Source: Pontixanthobacter aquaemixtae
GTDB taxonomy: Bacteria; Pseudomonadota; Alphaproteobacteria; Sphingomonadales; Sphingomonadaceae
Assembly (NCBI RefSeq): GCF_009827395.1
Contig: NZ_WTYX01000001.1
Span: 398,001-462,000 of the forward strand
DNA length: 64,000 nucleotides
Direction of reading: 5' to 3'
In this document: in pieces, positions 7,820 through 15,281 of the stretch
How the letters are laid out: each line of letters starts with the position of its first letter
Position numbering within the stretch: the stretch's first letter is position 1
Translations under genes and position numbers: made by a program
Notes under the pieces: generated by a model
What the model was told of the DNA's origin: nothing
The model's input: the letters and a program-made list of their open reading frames with translations, nothing else
The model's database searches: none

Positions 7820-8707
7820 TCAAAATGCGCCGAAGGTCCAGCCCTCAGTTACGGCAATTTGTTTAGTTAGTCCTTTCGGCGACCAAAATTGTGGATTTTG
7901 CGCCGCATTGCGCAGCCATGCCGCAGTCAATATCGCGTCTGAACTGTGATCGTCGATCGGGCCGCGGCCTTTGACCGGCGGCGATCCCAACGTGGCGAGC
8001 GCTGAATTCAACGCGTCATAATCACGAATTTTGCTGCGACCGGCAGTGCGCCCCGCAGCAATCGCGGCGAGCCCGGTGTAAATTTCGACGATCACAGAAG
8101 TGGTTTCTGGCAGAGGATCGACCGGCCAAACGGGTATTGCGCCGCCCAACTGGTGCAACATGCGCATGCCCGTTAGGCTTGATTTCCCAACCTGTGCGGC
8201 GCCGACCAGATTGAAATTGCTGTAGGGCTTGCACCCCAAATTTTGCTGGGCAAGCTCGGTCACGCGCAGCCTTCCGCGTTTGTCAGGCGCACCGGCGGCG
8301 AGAAAACGGTCGCCTTCGCGGCCACCGTGCCGGCGGAAATAGCGGGATAGTTCGGGGTGATCGATGAAACCGGTGGCTTCGCAATTGGGTTGGTCGGTGC
8401 AGATTAGATCGATCAATGCCCATAACTGTTTGGCGCTGGCGGGGCTTTCTGGCCAATCGGGAAAGAATGCCCCGCAATCGGCAAAGGGCAGCGATATGCC
8501 GAGGTCCATCCCGATCAGCGTGTTGGCCGGCAATTGATCGCGCAAAATGGACAGCACTTCTTCGCGCGACCACGCGGAACCGCGCTGCACCAACACCGGG
8601 GCCCCGCCTTCCGCCTCGCATATGGCCATCGCAATGCCCGGCTGGCGCGGACCGGCGGCGCCTGACCAATCGATCGCGACAAAGTGATCGAATTTGCGCA
8701 GGCTCAT
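7820..8707 (-). CDS. DUF429-like predicted RNase H-fold nuclease
   Basis: A 295-residue protein starting [16 protein letters not shown]. The conserved acidic positions typical of RNase H-like folds are visible: VAIDWSGA near the N-terminus, LIGMDLGISLPF in the middle, and DDHSSDAILTAAWLR near residue 265. This matches DUF429-type predicted nucleases, whose reaction is not established. Its ATG overlaps the stop of rarA by four bases (ATGA), so the two are co-translated. The link to a replication-fork recombination factor suggests a DNA-repair role (inference). Start at 8707 is preferred over 8743 because of this overlap. Confidence 0.7.
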   Translation of the reverse strand: MSLRKFDHFVAIDWSGAAGPRQPGIAMAICEAEGGAPVLVQRGSAWSREEVLSILRDQLPANTLIGMDLGISLPFADCGAFFPDWPESPASAKQLWALIDLICTDQPNCEATGFIDHPELSRYFRRHGGREGDRFLAAGAPDKRGRLRVTELAQQNLGCKPYSNFNLVGAAQVGKSSLTGMRMLHQLGGAIPVWPVDPLPETTSVIVEIYTGLAAIAAGRTAGRSKIRDYDALNSALATLGSPPVKGRGPIDDHSSDAILTAAWLRNAAQNPQFWSPKGLTKQIAVTEGWTFGAF

Positions 8708-10026
8708 TCGCCGCGCAATTCTGTCCGCTTGCGATCCCACCAATCCATGCGTTCGCGGACCTTGCGCTCAAAACCCCTTTCGACAGGTTCGTAATAAACC
8801 TGCGGTTCCATTTCGTCGGGCCAGTAGTCATCGCCCGAAAAGCCATCTTGGGCGTCGTGATCATAGGCGTAATTCTTGCCGTACCCGATATCCTTCATCA
8901 GCTTGGTCGGGGCATTGAGGATTTTTTGCGGCGGCATCAGGCTGCCGGTTTCCTTGGCCGCTTTGAACGATGCCTTTTGCGCGACATAGGCGGCATTCGA
9001 TTTGGGTGCTGTGGCAAGGTAAAGGCACGCTTGGACAATAGCCAATTCGCCTTCGGGGCTGCCGAGAAATTCGTAAGCGTCCTTGGCGGCAAGGCATTGG
9101 GTGAGCGCTTGCGGGTCGGCGAGGCCGATATCCTCGCTGGCAAAGCGAACCAGCCGGCGCAGCACATATAGCGGCTCCTCCCCCGCTGTGAGCATCCGCG
9201 CCATGTAATAGAGCGCTGCTTGCGGGTCCGATCCGCGCAGGCTTTTGTGCAGCGCACTGATAAGGTTGTAATGTCCGTCGCGATCCTTGTCGTAGACGGC
9301 GACGCGGCGCTGGAGAAACGCGCCGAGGCCTGCGGGGTCGAGCGGCTCCGGTATATTGGCCGCGTAGAGCGTTTCCGCCTGATTGAGTAGGAACCGCCCA
9401 TCGCCATCGGCCGATGCGACCAAGGCCTCTCTTGCTTCTTGCGTTAGGGGCAGGGGGCCTTCCAATTTCTCTGCCCGGGCAAGCAACGTGCCCAAAGCGT
9501 CTTGATCTAGCCTTTGCAGGATCAGGACCTGTGCGCGGCTGAGCAGGGCAGCATTCAGCGCAAAGCTGGGGTTTTCGGTGGTTGCACCTACCAGCGTGAC
9601 CGTTCCGCGCTCTACAAAGGGCAGGAAGCCGTCTTGCTGCGCACGATTGAAGCGGTGAATTTCATCCACGAACAACAGTGTGCGTTGGCCCGCCTCTGCG
9701 GCCTTGTCTGCGGCGGCAAATGCTTTCTTCAGGTCGGCAACGCCGGAGAATACCGCGCTGATCGCTTCGAAGCGCATTCCCACCGCATGGGCCAGCAAAC
9801 GTGCCGTCGTGGTTTTTCCGGTCCCCGGCGGTCCCCACAAGATCATCGAGGAAAGTTTGCCGGCGCCCACCATCCGCCCGATCGAGCCGTCGGGGCCGGT
9901 CAGATGGTCCTGCCCGACAACTTCATCCAGCGCGCGAGGCCGCAAGCGGTCAGCCAGCGGCGCGTCGTCCCTCGGGGCATCACGCGGGGTTTCGGGCACA
10001 AGGTCATCGGCAAACAGATCTGTCAT
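8704..10026 (-). CDS. rarA: Replication-associated recombination protein A (AAA+ ATPase)
   Basis: A 440-residue MgsA/WRNIP1-family ATPase. Visible are [14 protein letters not shown], Walker A in [17 protein letters not shown], Walker [17 protein letters not shown], sensor 1 GATTENPSF, and the C-terminal tetramerisation domain with [20 protein letters not shown] and [11 protein letters not shown]. RarA acts at stalled replication forks and interacts with single-strand binding protein. Start set at ATG 10026 ([16 protein letters not shown]); the open frame continues upstream to 10584 but that part is antisense to the PadR gene. Overlaps the downstream DUF429-like gene. Confidence 0.95.
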   Translation of the reverse strand: MTDLFADDLVPETPRDAPRDDAPLADRLRPRALDEVVGQDHLTGPDGSIGRMVGAGKLSSMILWGPPGTGKTTTARLLAHAVGMRFEAISAVFSGVADLKKAFAAADKAAEAGQRTLLFVDEIHRFNRAQQDGFLPFVERGTVTLVGATTENPSFALNAALLSRAQVLILQRLDQDALGTLLARAEKLEGPLPLTQEAREALVASADGDGRFLLNQAETLYAANIPEPLDPAGLGAFLQRRVAVYDKDRDGHYNLISALHKSLRGSDPQAALYYMARMLTAGEEPLYVLRRLVRFASEDIGLADPQALTQCLAAKDAYEFLGSPEGELAIVQACLYLATAPKSNAAYVAQKASFKAAKETGSLMPPQKILNAPTKLMKDIGYGKNYAYDHDAQDGFSGDDYWPDEMEPQVYYEPVERGFERKVRERMDWWDRKRTELRGE

Positions 10027-10088
10027 TCGTCGGATCAGATAGGCGCTTTGCCGAAGGATTGCATCAATCGCTTGCAATCGGTTGATTA

Positions 10089-10126
10089 AGATATATCGTA
10101 GACCTATCATAAATATATCGAAAGGA
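10089..10126 (+). promoter_or_regulatory. AT-rich repeat/operator candidate and RBS upstream of padR
   Basis: The sequence ATATATCG occurs twice, at 10091-10098 and 10113-10120, 22 bp apart (two helical turns), in an otherwise GC-rich genome; the first copy lies in the palindrome GATATATC. AAAGGA at 10121-10126 is the ribosome binding site for the PadR-family gene at 10135. PadR repressors commonly bind AT-rich dyads in their own promoters, so an autoregulatory operator is a reasonable inference. Confidence 0.45.
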
Positions 10127-10134
10127 AATGAGCG

Positions 10135-10764
10135 ATGAGAGCTCACAAAATGAGAAAGATGCGCCGGAAAGGGTTTCCGATAGAGGCGATGCTTGCTTCG
10201 GGAAGCTGGGGCAATTGGGGCGGCGATTTCGGCCGAGATGGCCCGTTCGGCCCGGGCGGCCCGTTTGGCGGGGGTGGGCGCGGCCATAGGCGCAAACGGC
10301 GCGTATTCGGGAGCGGTGAACTGCGCCTCGCTTTGCTGATGCTGATCGGCGAAAAACCGCACCATGGCTATGAACTGATCAAAGCCATCGGCGAAATTAC
10401 CGGCGGCAATTATGAACCCAGCCCTGGCGCGGTCTATCCGACTCTGCAGATGCTTGCCGATGAAGGCGTGATCAAGGAAGCCAAGCCGAAAAAGGGCGAA
10501 GAGGCCAAGAAAGCCTTTGAAATCACCCAGGCGGGCAAAGACGAACTGGCCGAACGCGAGGACGAAATCGCCAAGATTGTGCAAAAGCTCACGGCGATGT
10601 CGGGCACTGAAGAGCGCAACCGCGCACCCGAATTGTTCCGCGCCATGGGCAATCTTGCTGGCGTTCTCAAGAACAAGTACCGTAGCGGCGGCTTTGACGC
10701 GTCAGATGTCGAGGAAATTGTCGATATTATCGATGATGCCGCAAAGCGGATCGAACGTCTTTAG
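10135..10764 (+). CDS. PadR-family transcriptional regulator with Gly-rich N-terminus
   Basis: A 209-residue regulator. The first ~58 residues are basic and then glycine-rich (GPFGPGGPFGGGGRGHRRKRR). The winged-helix PadR domain follows from about residue 59: ELRLALLMLIGEKPHHGYEL, SPGAVYPTLQMLADEGVI, KKAFEITQAGKDEL. The C-terminal ~70 residues are helical and would dimerise. PadR repressors bind ligand-responsive operators, often controlling a neighbouring transporter or membrane protein; here no transporter is adjacent, the next gene being a secreted Sel1-like protein 119 bases away. An AT-rich repeat upstream suggests autoregulation. Divergent from rarA. Confidence 0.88.
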   Translation: MRAHKMRKMRRKGFPIEAMLASGSWGNWGGDFGRDGPFGPGGPFGGGGRGHRRKRRVFGSGELRLALLMLIGEKPHHGYELIKAIGEITGGNYEPSPGAVYPTLQMLADEGVIKEAKPKKGEEAKKAFEITQAGKDELAEREDEIAKIVQKLTAMSGTEERNRAPELFRAMGNLAGVLKNKYRSGGFDASDVEEIVDIIDDAAKRIERL

Positions 10765-10883
10765 GCGGGTCTTTGCGCATGATCGCTGCGCACATGAGCA
10801 GTGGACTTTTGACGCGTTTTTCCAAAGCATTTCGTGGCCATATCGCCTAATCTGCGACTCACTCGATAACATTGGGGTAGGTC

Positions 10884-11744
10884 ATGATGGGTCGTTTGGT
10901 GTCAAAAAGTCTGGCTTTGATGTGCGCAGCGCTGATTGCATTGTCCGGTTTCTCTGCTTCCGCAGGGGCACAGACAATCGACTGCAAAGAGGCCTACAAC
11001 CTTATCTTCGGGGCGCTGAACGGCTCGCGGGCCGATGGCCAGCCTGCCGTCAAACGAAACGACGTGCCCGACGGCGCAATCAGTTGGGCGCTCGCTTATG
11101 AGAAACGCGTCAATTCCGGAGTAACCGCTTGCACTCCGCCGGATGGAATCCTGGGGGCATATCTTGGATTGGTGCAGGCGGATAATCGCAGATATGCCTC
11201 TCGCGCTGCGAACACCGCACCAAAACCGGGTTACTCGACCGGAGGGACGGCCGCAGCGGGGGCCGAAACATACTTCCAGTTGGGCGAAACCGAAGTGTTG
11301 CTGGGCAACATCGAGAAAGCCCACGCCTATTACACTTTGTCCTGTAATCAGGGCCATGCGCGCGCGTGTTATGAAGCGACTGGGCAGTTTTCTGGCGGCA
11401 AAGGCGGAAAAGATGGTGGTGAGCGGGCACTTGCGATGCTGGCTGACGGATGCAGGCGCACGGACCAGCGCGCCTGCGACAGCCTGAATACGATCAAGGC
11501 GGGAATGTCTATGCCCGGACTGGTCAATGCCGTTCGTCTGGGCGTGGCACAAAAGGCTGAAGCACGCGGTGATCGGCCCGAGGCAAAGCGTGTCTATTCC
11601 GGCTTGTGTGACGAGGACAATCGCCGTGCATGCTATGAATTGGCGCGCATTCTGGAAACCAATGAAAAGAGCGCTGACACGGCAAAGATCAAAGCGCTGT
11701 ACCGTCGCAGCTGCCAGCTGGGTTACGAAAAGGCCTGCCGATAA
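10884..11744 (+). CDS. Secreted Cys-paired Sel1-like (HCP-type) repeat protein
   Basis: A 286-residue protein with a signal peptide over residues 1-30 (ALMCAALIALSGFSASAGAQ). The mature part has helical repeats; four of them carry a Cys pair with seven residues between: CNQGHARAC, CRRTDQRAC, CDEDNRRAC and CQLGYEKAC. This spacing is typical of Sel1-like repeats in Helicobacter cysteine-rich proteins, where each pair forms a disulfide, consistent with export to the periplasm. A further pair (CKEAY near the N-terminus, CTPPDG at ~75) lies outside the repeats. Such proteins bind partners rather than catalyse; the ligand is unknown. An internal ATG one codon later could also start it. Confidence 0.75.
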   Translation: MMGRLVSKSLALMCAALIALSGFSASAGAQTIDCKEAYNLIFGALNGSRADGQPAVKRNDVPDGAISWALAYEKRVNSGVTACTPPDGILGAYLGLVQADNRRYASRAANTAPKPGYSTGGTAAAGAETYFQLGETEVLLGNIEKAHAYYTLSCNQGHARACYEATGQFSGGKGGKDGGERALAMLADGCRRTDQRACDSLNTIKAGMSMPGLVNAVRLGVAQKAEARGDRPEAKRVYSGLCDEDNRRACYELARILETNEKSADTAKIKALYRRSCQLGYEKACR

Positions 11745-11844
11745 AATCGTCTGCCTGATGCGACCTTTTTCAACCTAGGCTTATTTGGCTTAGCTGCTTT
11801 GGGATGCTAACTCTCTTCCATTCAATCTGGTGGAGGGAAACATC

Positions 11845-12267
11845 ATGACAGTTAATGGTAAAACGCCTTGGCATATTTGGGCGGTCGGCGGATTGACGCT
11901 GCTTTGGAACGCTGTCGGGATTTACAGCTATATGATGACCCGGTTGGGCAAGCTGGAATCGCTTGGCATGTCTGCCGCGGATATCGCTTATTTTGACAGC
12001 TTTCCGGCATGGTCCAATGCCTTGTGGGCAATGGGTGTGTGGGGCGCATTCGTTGGGTCGATCTTGATCCTGCTGCGCTCTCGCTGGGCCGTTGCATCGC
12101 TGATTATTTCAGTGATCGGTTTGATTGGCACGACCTATTTTCAGCGTTTCATGACCGATATTCCGACGAACCTCGATAGCATCGGGCTCGCGGCATCTAT
12201 CTGGGTCATTACGCTGTTTATGTTGTGGTATGCCCACAAAATGAAGAATGCGGGTGTTCTGCGTTGA
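11845..12267 (+). CDS. Small four-helix membrane protein, first of a paralogous pair
   Basis: A 140-residue integral membrane protein starting MTVNGKTPWHIWAVGGLTLL, with four hydrophobic helices (about 9-30, 50-72, 77-100 and 112-132). Start at 11845 follows GGAGGGAA at 11832-11839. It is similar along its whole length to the next gene (PWHIW/PWHLW, LWNAVGIYSYMMT/LWNAYGCYDYYMT, ALWAMGVWGAF/GLWAIGVWVSL), indicating tandem duplication. No known transporter signature is clear; such proteins are often labelled sugar-transporter-like in databases. Function unknown. Its stop overlaps the likely start of the paralogue. Confidence 0.75.
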   Translation: MTVNGKTPWHIWAVGGLTLLWNAVGIYSYMMTRLGKLESLGMSAADIAYFDSFPAWSNALWAMGVWGAFVGSILILLRSRWAVASLIISVIGLIGTTYFQRFMTDIPTNLDSIGLAASIWVITLFMLWYAHKMKNAGVLR

Positions 12268-12695
12268 GCGCGAACAGGACTGCGCCATGGCATCTTTGGG
12301 TCGTGACCGCGCTCGGCCTGCTGTGGAATGCCTATGGCTGTTATGATTACTACATGACGGTTAGCGGGAACGAAGCTTATCTCGCGCAAATGCCGCCTGG
12401 ATTTGTCGCGATGATGGAGGCCAAACCGGCATGGACGCTTGGCCTCTGGGCGATCGGCGTTTGGGTGTCTTTGGCAGGATCATTGCTACTCTTCGCACGG
12501 TCACGCCACGCAGCGACTGCTTTTTTTATTGCGCTTTTCGCCGCGGTGATCAGCTTCGCCCAGCAATTTTTGCAGGGACCGCCGCAAGGATATCCGACCG
12601 TCATGTTCTATATCATGCCGTTCATAATCACGGCGGTGATTGCGCTGCAATTTTGGTATTCGCGCCGGCAATCGGCAAATGGCGTGCTTCGCTAG
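12264..12695 (+). CDS. Small four-helix membrane protein, second paralogue (TTG start)
   Basis: A 143-residue membrane protein paralogous to the preceding one. The proposed start is TTG at 12264, overlapping the TGA stop of the first gene as TTGA; from there the protein reads [M]SANRTAPWHLWVVTALGLLW, which aligns with the first protein's N-terminus. An in-frame ATG at 12225 would add 13 residues with two Cys-Pro/Cys-Gly motifs that are encoded inside the first gene and are not matched in it. Four hydrophobic segments are visible, the last FYIMPFIITAVIALQFWYS. Function unknown; translational coupling suggests the two act together, perhaps as a heterodimer (inference). Confidence 0.7.
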   Translation: MSANRTAPWHLWVVTALGLLWNAYGCYDYYMTVSGNEAYLAQMPPGFVAMMEAKPAWTLGLWAIGVWVSLAGSLLLFARSRHAATAFFIALFAAVISFAQQFLQGPPQGYPTVMFYIMPFIITAVIALQFWYSRRQSANGVLR

Positions 12696-13846
12696 GCTTT
12701 ATTCTGACGCGCTTCGATCAGGCGGATGTAAGTATCAGCCACCGCCTGATTGATCGCGTCCCAGCTATATTCGAGACTGCGCTTTTCGCCCGCGGCGCCA
12801 TGCTTCGCGCGCAATGCGGGGTCTGTGCAATAGGGTGCTAGCGCTTCGGCGAAGGCTTCCGCACCGGTGGGCGGCACCAGCGTTCCGGTCTCCCCGTCAA
12901 GCACAAGACTGGCCGCACCCGTTGCGCCCGCAGCCACCACCGGCAGTCCGCAGGCCATCGCTTCCAGCGTTACATTGCCAAAAGTCTCGGTAATCGATGG
13001 ATTGAAGAAGATGTCCCCGCTTGCCAGCGCACGGCCAAGATCCGGGCCGGTTTGGAAGCCGGCAAAGATGCCGCCAGGCAGGGCCTTTTCGAACCATTTT
13101 TGCGCGGGCCCTTCGCCGATCACCAAAACCTTGTGCGGCACTTGCCGTTTGCGCAATTGGACGATGGTTTCGGCAAAAATGTCGAGGCCCTTTTCCATGA
13201 CCAGACGGCCCAGAAAGACGATGGCGATATCGCCATCCTCGATGCCCAGAGAACGCCGCCAGGCCAGATCGCGTTTCTCGGAGGCGAATATTGCCCGGTC
13301 CACGCCGCGCGACCAAATGCTGATATCCTCATGCATGCCCTGTTCGCGCAGGGTTTCGATCTGGCTTTCCGACGGTGCGACCAAACCGTCGCAGCGCCGG
13401 TAGAAACGGCGCAGAATGGATTCGAGCCACGGCTCGGTAAAGCCCAATCCATAGTAACGCGGGTAGGTTTCAAATCGCGTGTGGACCGATGCGAGAATGG
13501 GAAGCCCCTTCTTCCGGGCCCACGTTACGGCCCGATGTGCAGATACATCGGGTGAAGAAACATGCAGGATATTCGGATTAAATGCCTCGATATCCGCTTT
13601 CACATCGGCGGGAAGACCCAAAGGAAAGCGAAACTCGCTGCGTCCGGGTATGGCAACAGAGGGCAAGCTGACCAAATCACCCTGAGGTTCAAATGCTGGA
13701 ACCGGAATTGTCGGCGCATAGACGCGCACATTTGCGCCCTGACGCAGCAAATATTCGACCAGCCGGTTCAGCGCCTGATTCGCGCCGTCGCGGACGTAAT
13801 TGTAATTGCCGCTAAACAGGGCAATGCGAAGGTCAGTCATTTGCAT
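12692..13846 (-). CDS. Glycosyltransferase family 4 (glycosyl transferase group 1)
   Basis: A 384-residue GT-B fold enzyme. The N-terminal acceptor domain starts LRIALFSGNYNYVRDGANQA and includes ILASVHTRFETYPRYYGLG; the C-terminal nucleotide-sugar domain has VFLGRLVMEKGLDIFAE, and the signature SITETFGNVTLEAMACGLPV with the E-x7-E catalytic/donor residues. It resembles GT4 enzymes adding mannosyl/glucosyl groups to phosphatidylinositol-like or diacylglycerol lipids. Two ATGs compete (13846 and 13840); neither has a strong ribosome site. Convergent with the membrane pair (4-base overlap) and divergent from serC, so its promoter lies in 13847-13950. Confidence 0.88.
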   Translation of the reverse strand: MQMTDLRIALFSGNYNYVRDGANQALNRLVEYLLRQGANVRVYAPTIPVPAFEPQGDLVSLPSVAIPGRSEFRFPLGLPADVKADIEAFNPNILHVSSPDVSAHRAVTWARKKGLPILASVHTRFETYPRYYGLGFTEPWLESILRRFYRRCDGLVAPSESQIETLREQGMHEDISIWSRGVDRAIFASEKRDLAWRRSLGIEDGDIAIVFLGRLVMEKGLDIFAETIVQLRKRQVPHKVLVIGEGPAQKWFEKALPGGIFAGFQTGPDLGRALASGDIFFNPSITETFGNVTLEAMACGLPVVAAGATGAASLVLDGETGTLVPPTGAEAFAEALAPYCTDPALRAKHGAAGEKRSLEYSWDAINQAVADTYIRLIEARQNKA

Positions 13847-13947
13847 TGTGATGCGCTTTATCGGCCCACACGCTCTTTGGCGAGAGGTGAGTTGGTCGCG
13901 CAATAGCTGCAATCCACCGCTCTTTTCCAAAGAAATACCAATGCAGC

Positions 13948-13976
13948 TTGACATGCTGCGGCGCAACATTAGTGCG
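13948..13976 (+). promoter_or_regulatory. Putative promoter of serC
   Basis: TTGACA at 13948-13953 is a consensus -35 box. A weak -10 candidate, CAACAT/ACATTA around 13964-13971, lies about 11-16 bases on; the spacing is imperfect. It would put the transcript start just before the structured leader at 13977. Confidence 0.45.
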
Positions 13977-14027
13977 GCACTTGGGCCACGCGGTCCCAAC
14001 GCCGCGCGTGCTCTCTGTAAGGAGAGA
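13977..14027 (+). ncRNA. serC leader RNA (pseudoknot plus SD-masking hairpin)
   Basis: The serC 5' leader folds into an outer stem GCAC (13977-13980)/GTGC (14008-14011) enclosing hairpin TTGGG (13981-13985)/CCCAA (13995-13999). Its loop base run CGCGG (13989-13993) is complementary to CCGCG (14002-14006), permitting a pseudoknot. A second hairpin CTCTC (14011-14015)/GAGAG (14022-14026) buries the ribosome binding site AAGGAGAG. The two stems share base 14011, so they may be mutually exclusive. A cis-regulatory 'serC motif' upstream of serC is known in alphaproteobacteria from comparative genomics; I have not aligned this leader to it. Confidence 0.6.
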
Positions 14028-14031
14028 ATAC

Positions 14032-15183
14032 ATGACTGAACAACCATCGCTCAAACCTGAGCGTCCTTTCTTCTCGTCCGGGCCAACCGCCAAACACAAA
14101 GGCTGGTCGGCGAGCAATCTTGAAACCAAAGCATTCGGCCGGTCGCATCGCAGCGCCGTGGGCAAGGCGCGTCTGAAATACGCCATCGATCTTACGCGTG
14201 AACTGCTCGGTGTGCCTGACGATTATCTGGTTGGCATTATGCCGGGCAGCGACACAGGCGCGCTCGAATGCGCGATGTGGACCATGCTGGGCGCGCGTCC
14301 CGCGACTGTCGCTGCTTGGGAAAGTTTTGGCAATGTCTGGATTCAGGATGCGGTCAAACAGCTGAAGCTGAAAGACTTGACTGTTCTTGACGCCGATTAT
14401 GGTGAAATCCCTGACCTTTCCAGCATCCCGCAAGACAATGATGTGGTGTTCACATGGAATGGCACAACATCGGGTGCCAGAATCAAGAACACCGATTGGC
14501 TCGCCGATGATCGCGAAGGCATCACGATCAACGACGCCACCAGCGCAATTTTCGCGCAGGAAATGGATTGGGCAAAGCTCGATGCCACGACTTTCAGCTG
14601 GCAGAAAGTAATGGGCGGAGAGGCGCAGCATGGCATGCTGATCCTTAGCCCGAAAGCGGTAGCGCGGATCGAAAGCTATGATCCCGAATGGCCGCTGCCC
14701 AAATTGTTCCGGCTGAAGAAAGGCGACAAGGTCAATCGCGCGATCTTTGAAGGCGCAACGATCAACACGCCCAGCCTTCTGGCGACAGAGGATTACATTC
14801 TCGCGCTGGAATGGGCGAAGTCGATTGGCGGGCGTCAGGCGATGTTCGAACGCGCCAATGCCAATGCCAAGATCGTAACCGACTGGGTCGAATCAACACC
14901 TTGGCTGCGCAATATGGTTTCCGATCCGCAGCAGCGCACCAATACCGGTGTGTGCTTCGTGTTCCAGGGCGACTATTATGACAGCCTCTCGCCTGAAGAT
15001 CAGGCTGCGGTGCCCAAGACTATCGCGGCAAAGCTCGACGAGCTTGATGTTGGCTATGATTTCAACGGCTATCGCGATGCACCACCAAGTCTGCGCATCT
15101 GGTGCGGCGGTACGGTGGAGCAAGAAGATCTGCGACGTCTGCTGCCGTGGATTGAATGGGCCTACGCCGAGCTGCAGAAGTAG
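14032..15183 (+). CDS. serC: Phosphoserine aminotransferase
   Basis: A 383-residue PLP aminotransferase of the alphaproteobacterial SerC type, converting 3-phosphohydroxypyruvate and glutamate to phosphoserine and 2-oxoglutarate (also used in pyridoxine synthesis). Motifs: PFFSSGPTAKHKGWSA at the start, GRSHRSAVGKARL, GIMPGSDTGALECAMW, VFTWNGTTSGAR and the Schiff-base lysine in TTFSWQKVMGGEAQHGM. Start ATG 14032 follows AAGGAGAG. First gene of the serC-serA-hisZ run; expression is probably controlled by the leader RNA that masks its ribosome site. A palindromic repeat follows its stop. Confidence 0.95.
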   Translation: MTEQPSLKPERPFFSSGPTAKHKGWSASNLETKAFGRSHRSAVGKARLKYAIDLTRELLGVPDDYLVGIMPGSDTGALECAMWTMLGARPATVAAWESFGNVWIQDAVKQLKLKDLTVLDADYGEIPDLSSIPQDNDVVFTWNGTTSGARIKNTDWLADDREGITINDATSAIFAQEMDWAKLDATTFSWQKVMGGEAQHGMLILSPKAVARIESYDPEWPLPKLFRLKKGDKVNRAIFEGATINTPSLLATEDYILALEWAKSIGGRQAMFERANANAKIVTDWVESTPWLRNMVSDPQQRTNTGVCFVFQGDYYDSLSPEDQAAVPKTIAAKLDELDVGYDFNGYRDAPPSLRIWCGGTVEQEDLRRLLPWIEWAYAELQK

Positions 15184-15186
15184 GAC

Positions 15187-15266
15187 GTCATCCCAGCGAA
15201 AGCTGGGATCGTTCTCCTCATATTCCGACTTAATTTGATAGCGGTCCCAGCCTGCGCTGGGATGAC
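15187..15266. repeat. Paired palindromic repeat, family A copy 2, between serC and serA
   Basis: Arms at 15187-15211 and 15243-15266 each form a hairpin (CCCAGC/GCTGGG cores) and are inverted to one another around a 31 bp AT-rich spacer. The element starts three bases after the serC stop and ends 15 bases before the serA start, so it makes up almost the whole intercistronic gap. It is the same family as 755-831. Confidence 0.88.
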
Positions 15267-15281
15267 GAAGGGACAATTCCC

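Noticed and set aside
10027-10584. N-terminal extension of rarA
   Set aside because: Open in frame but antisense to padR; RarA homologues begin at the ATG at 10026.
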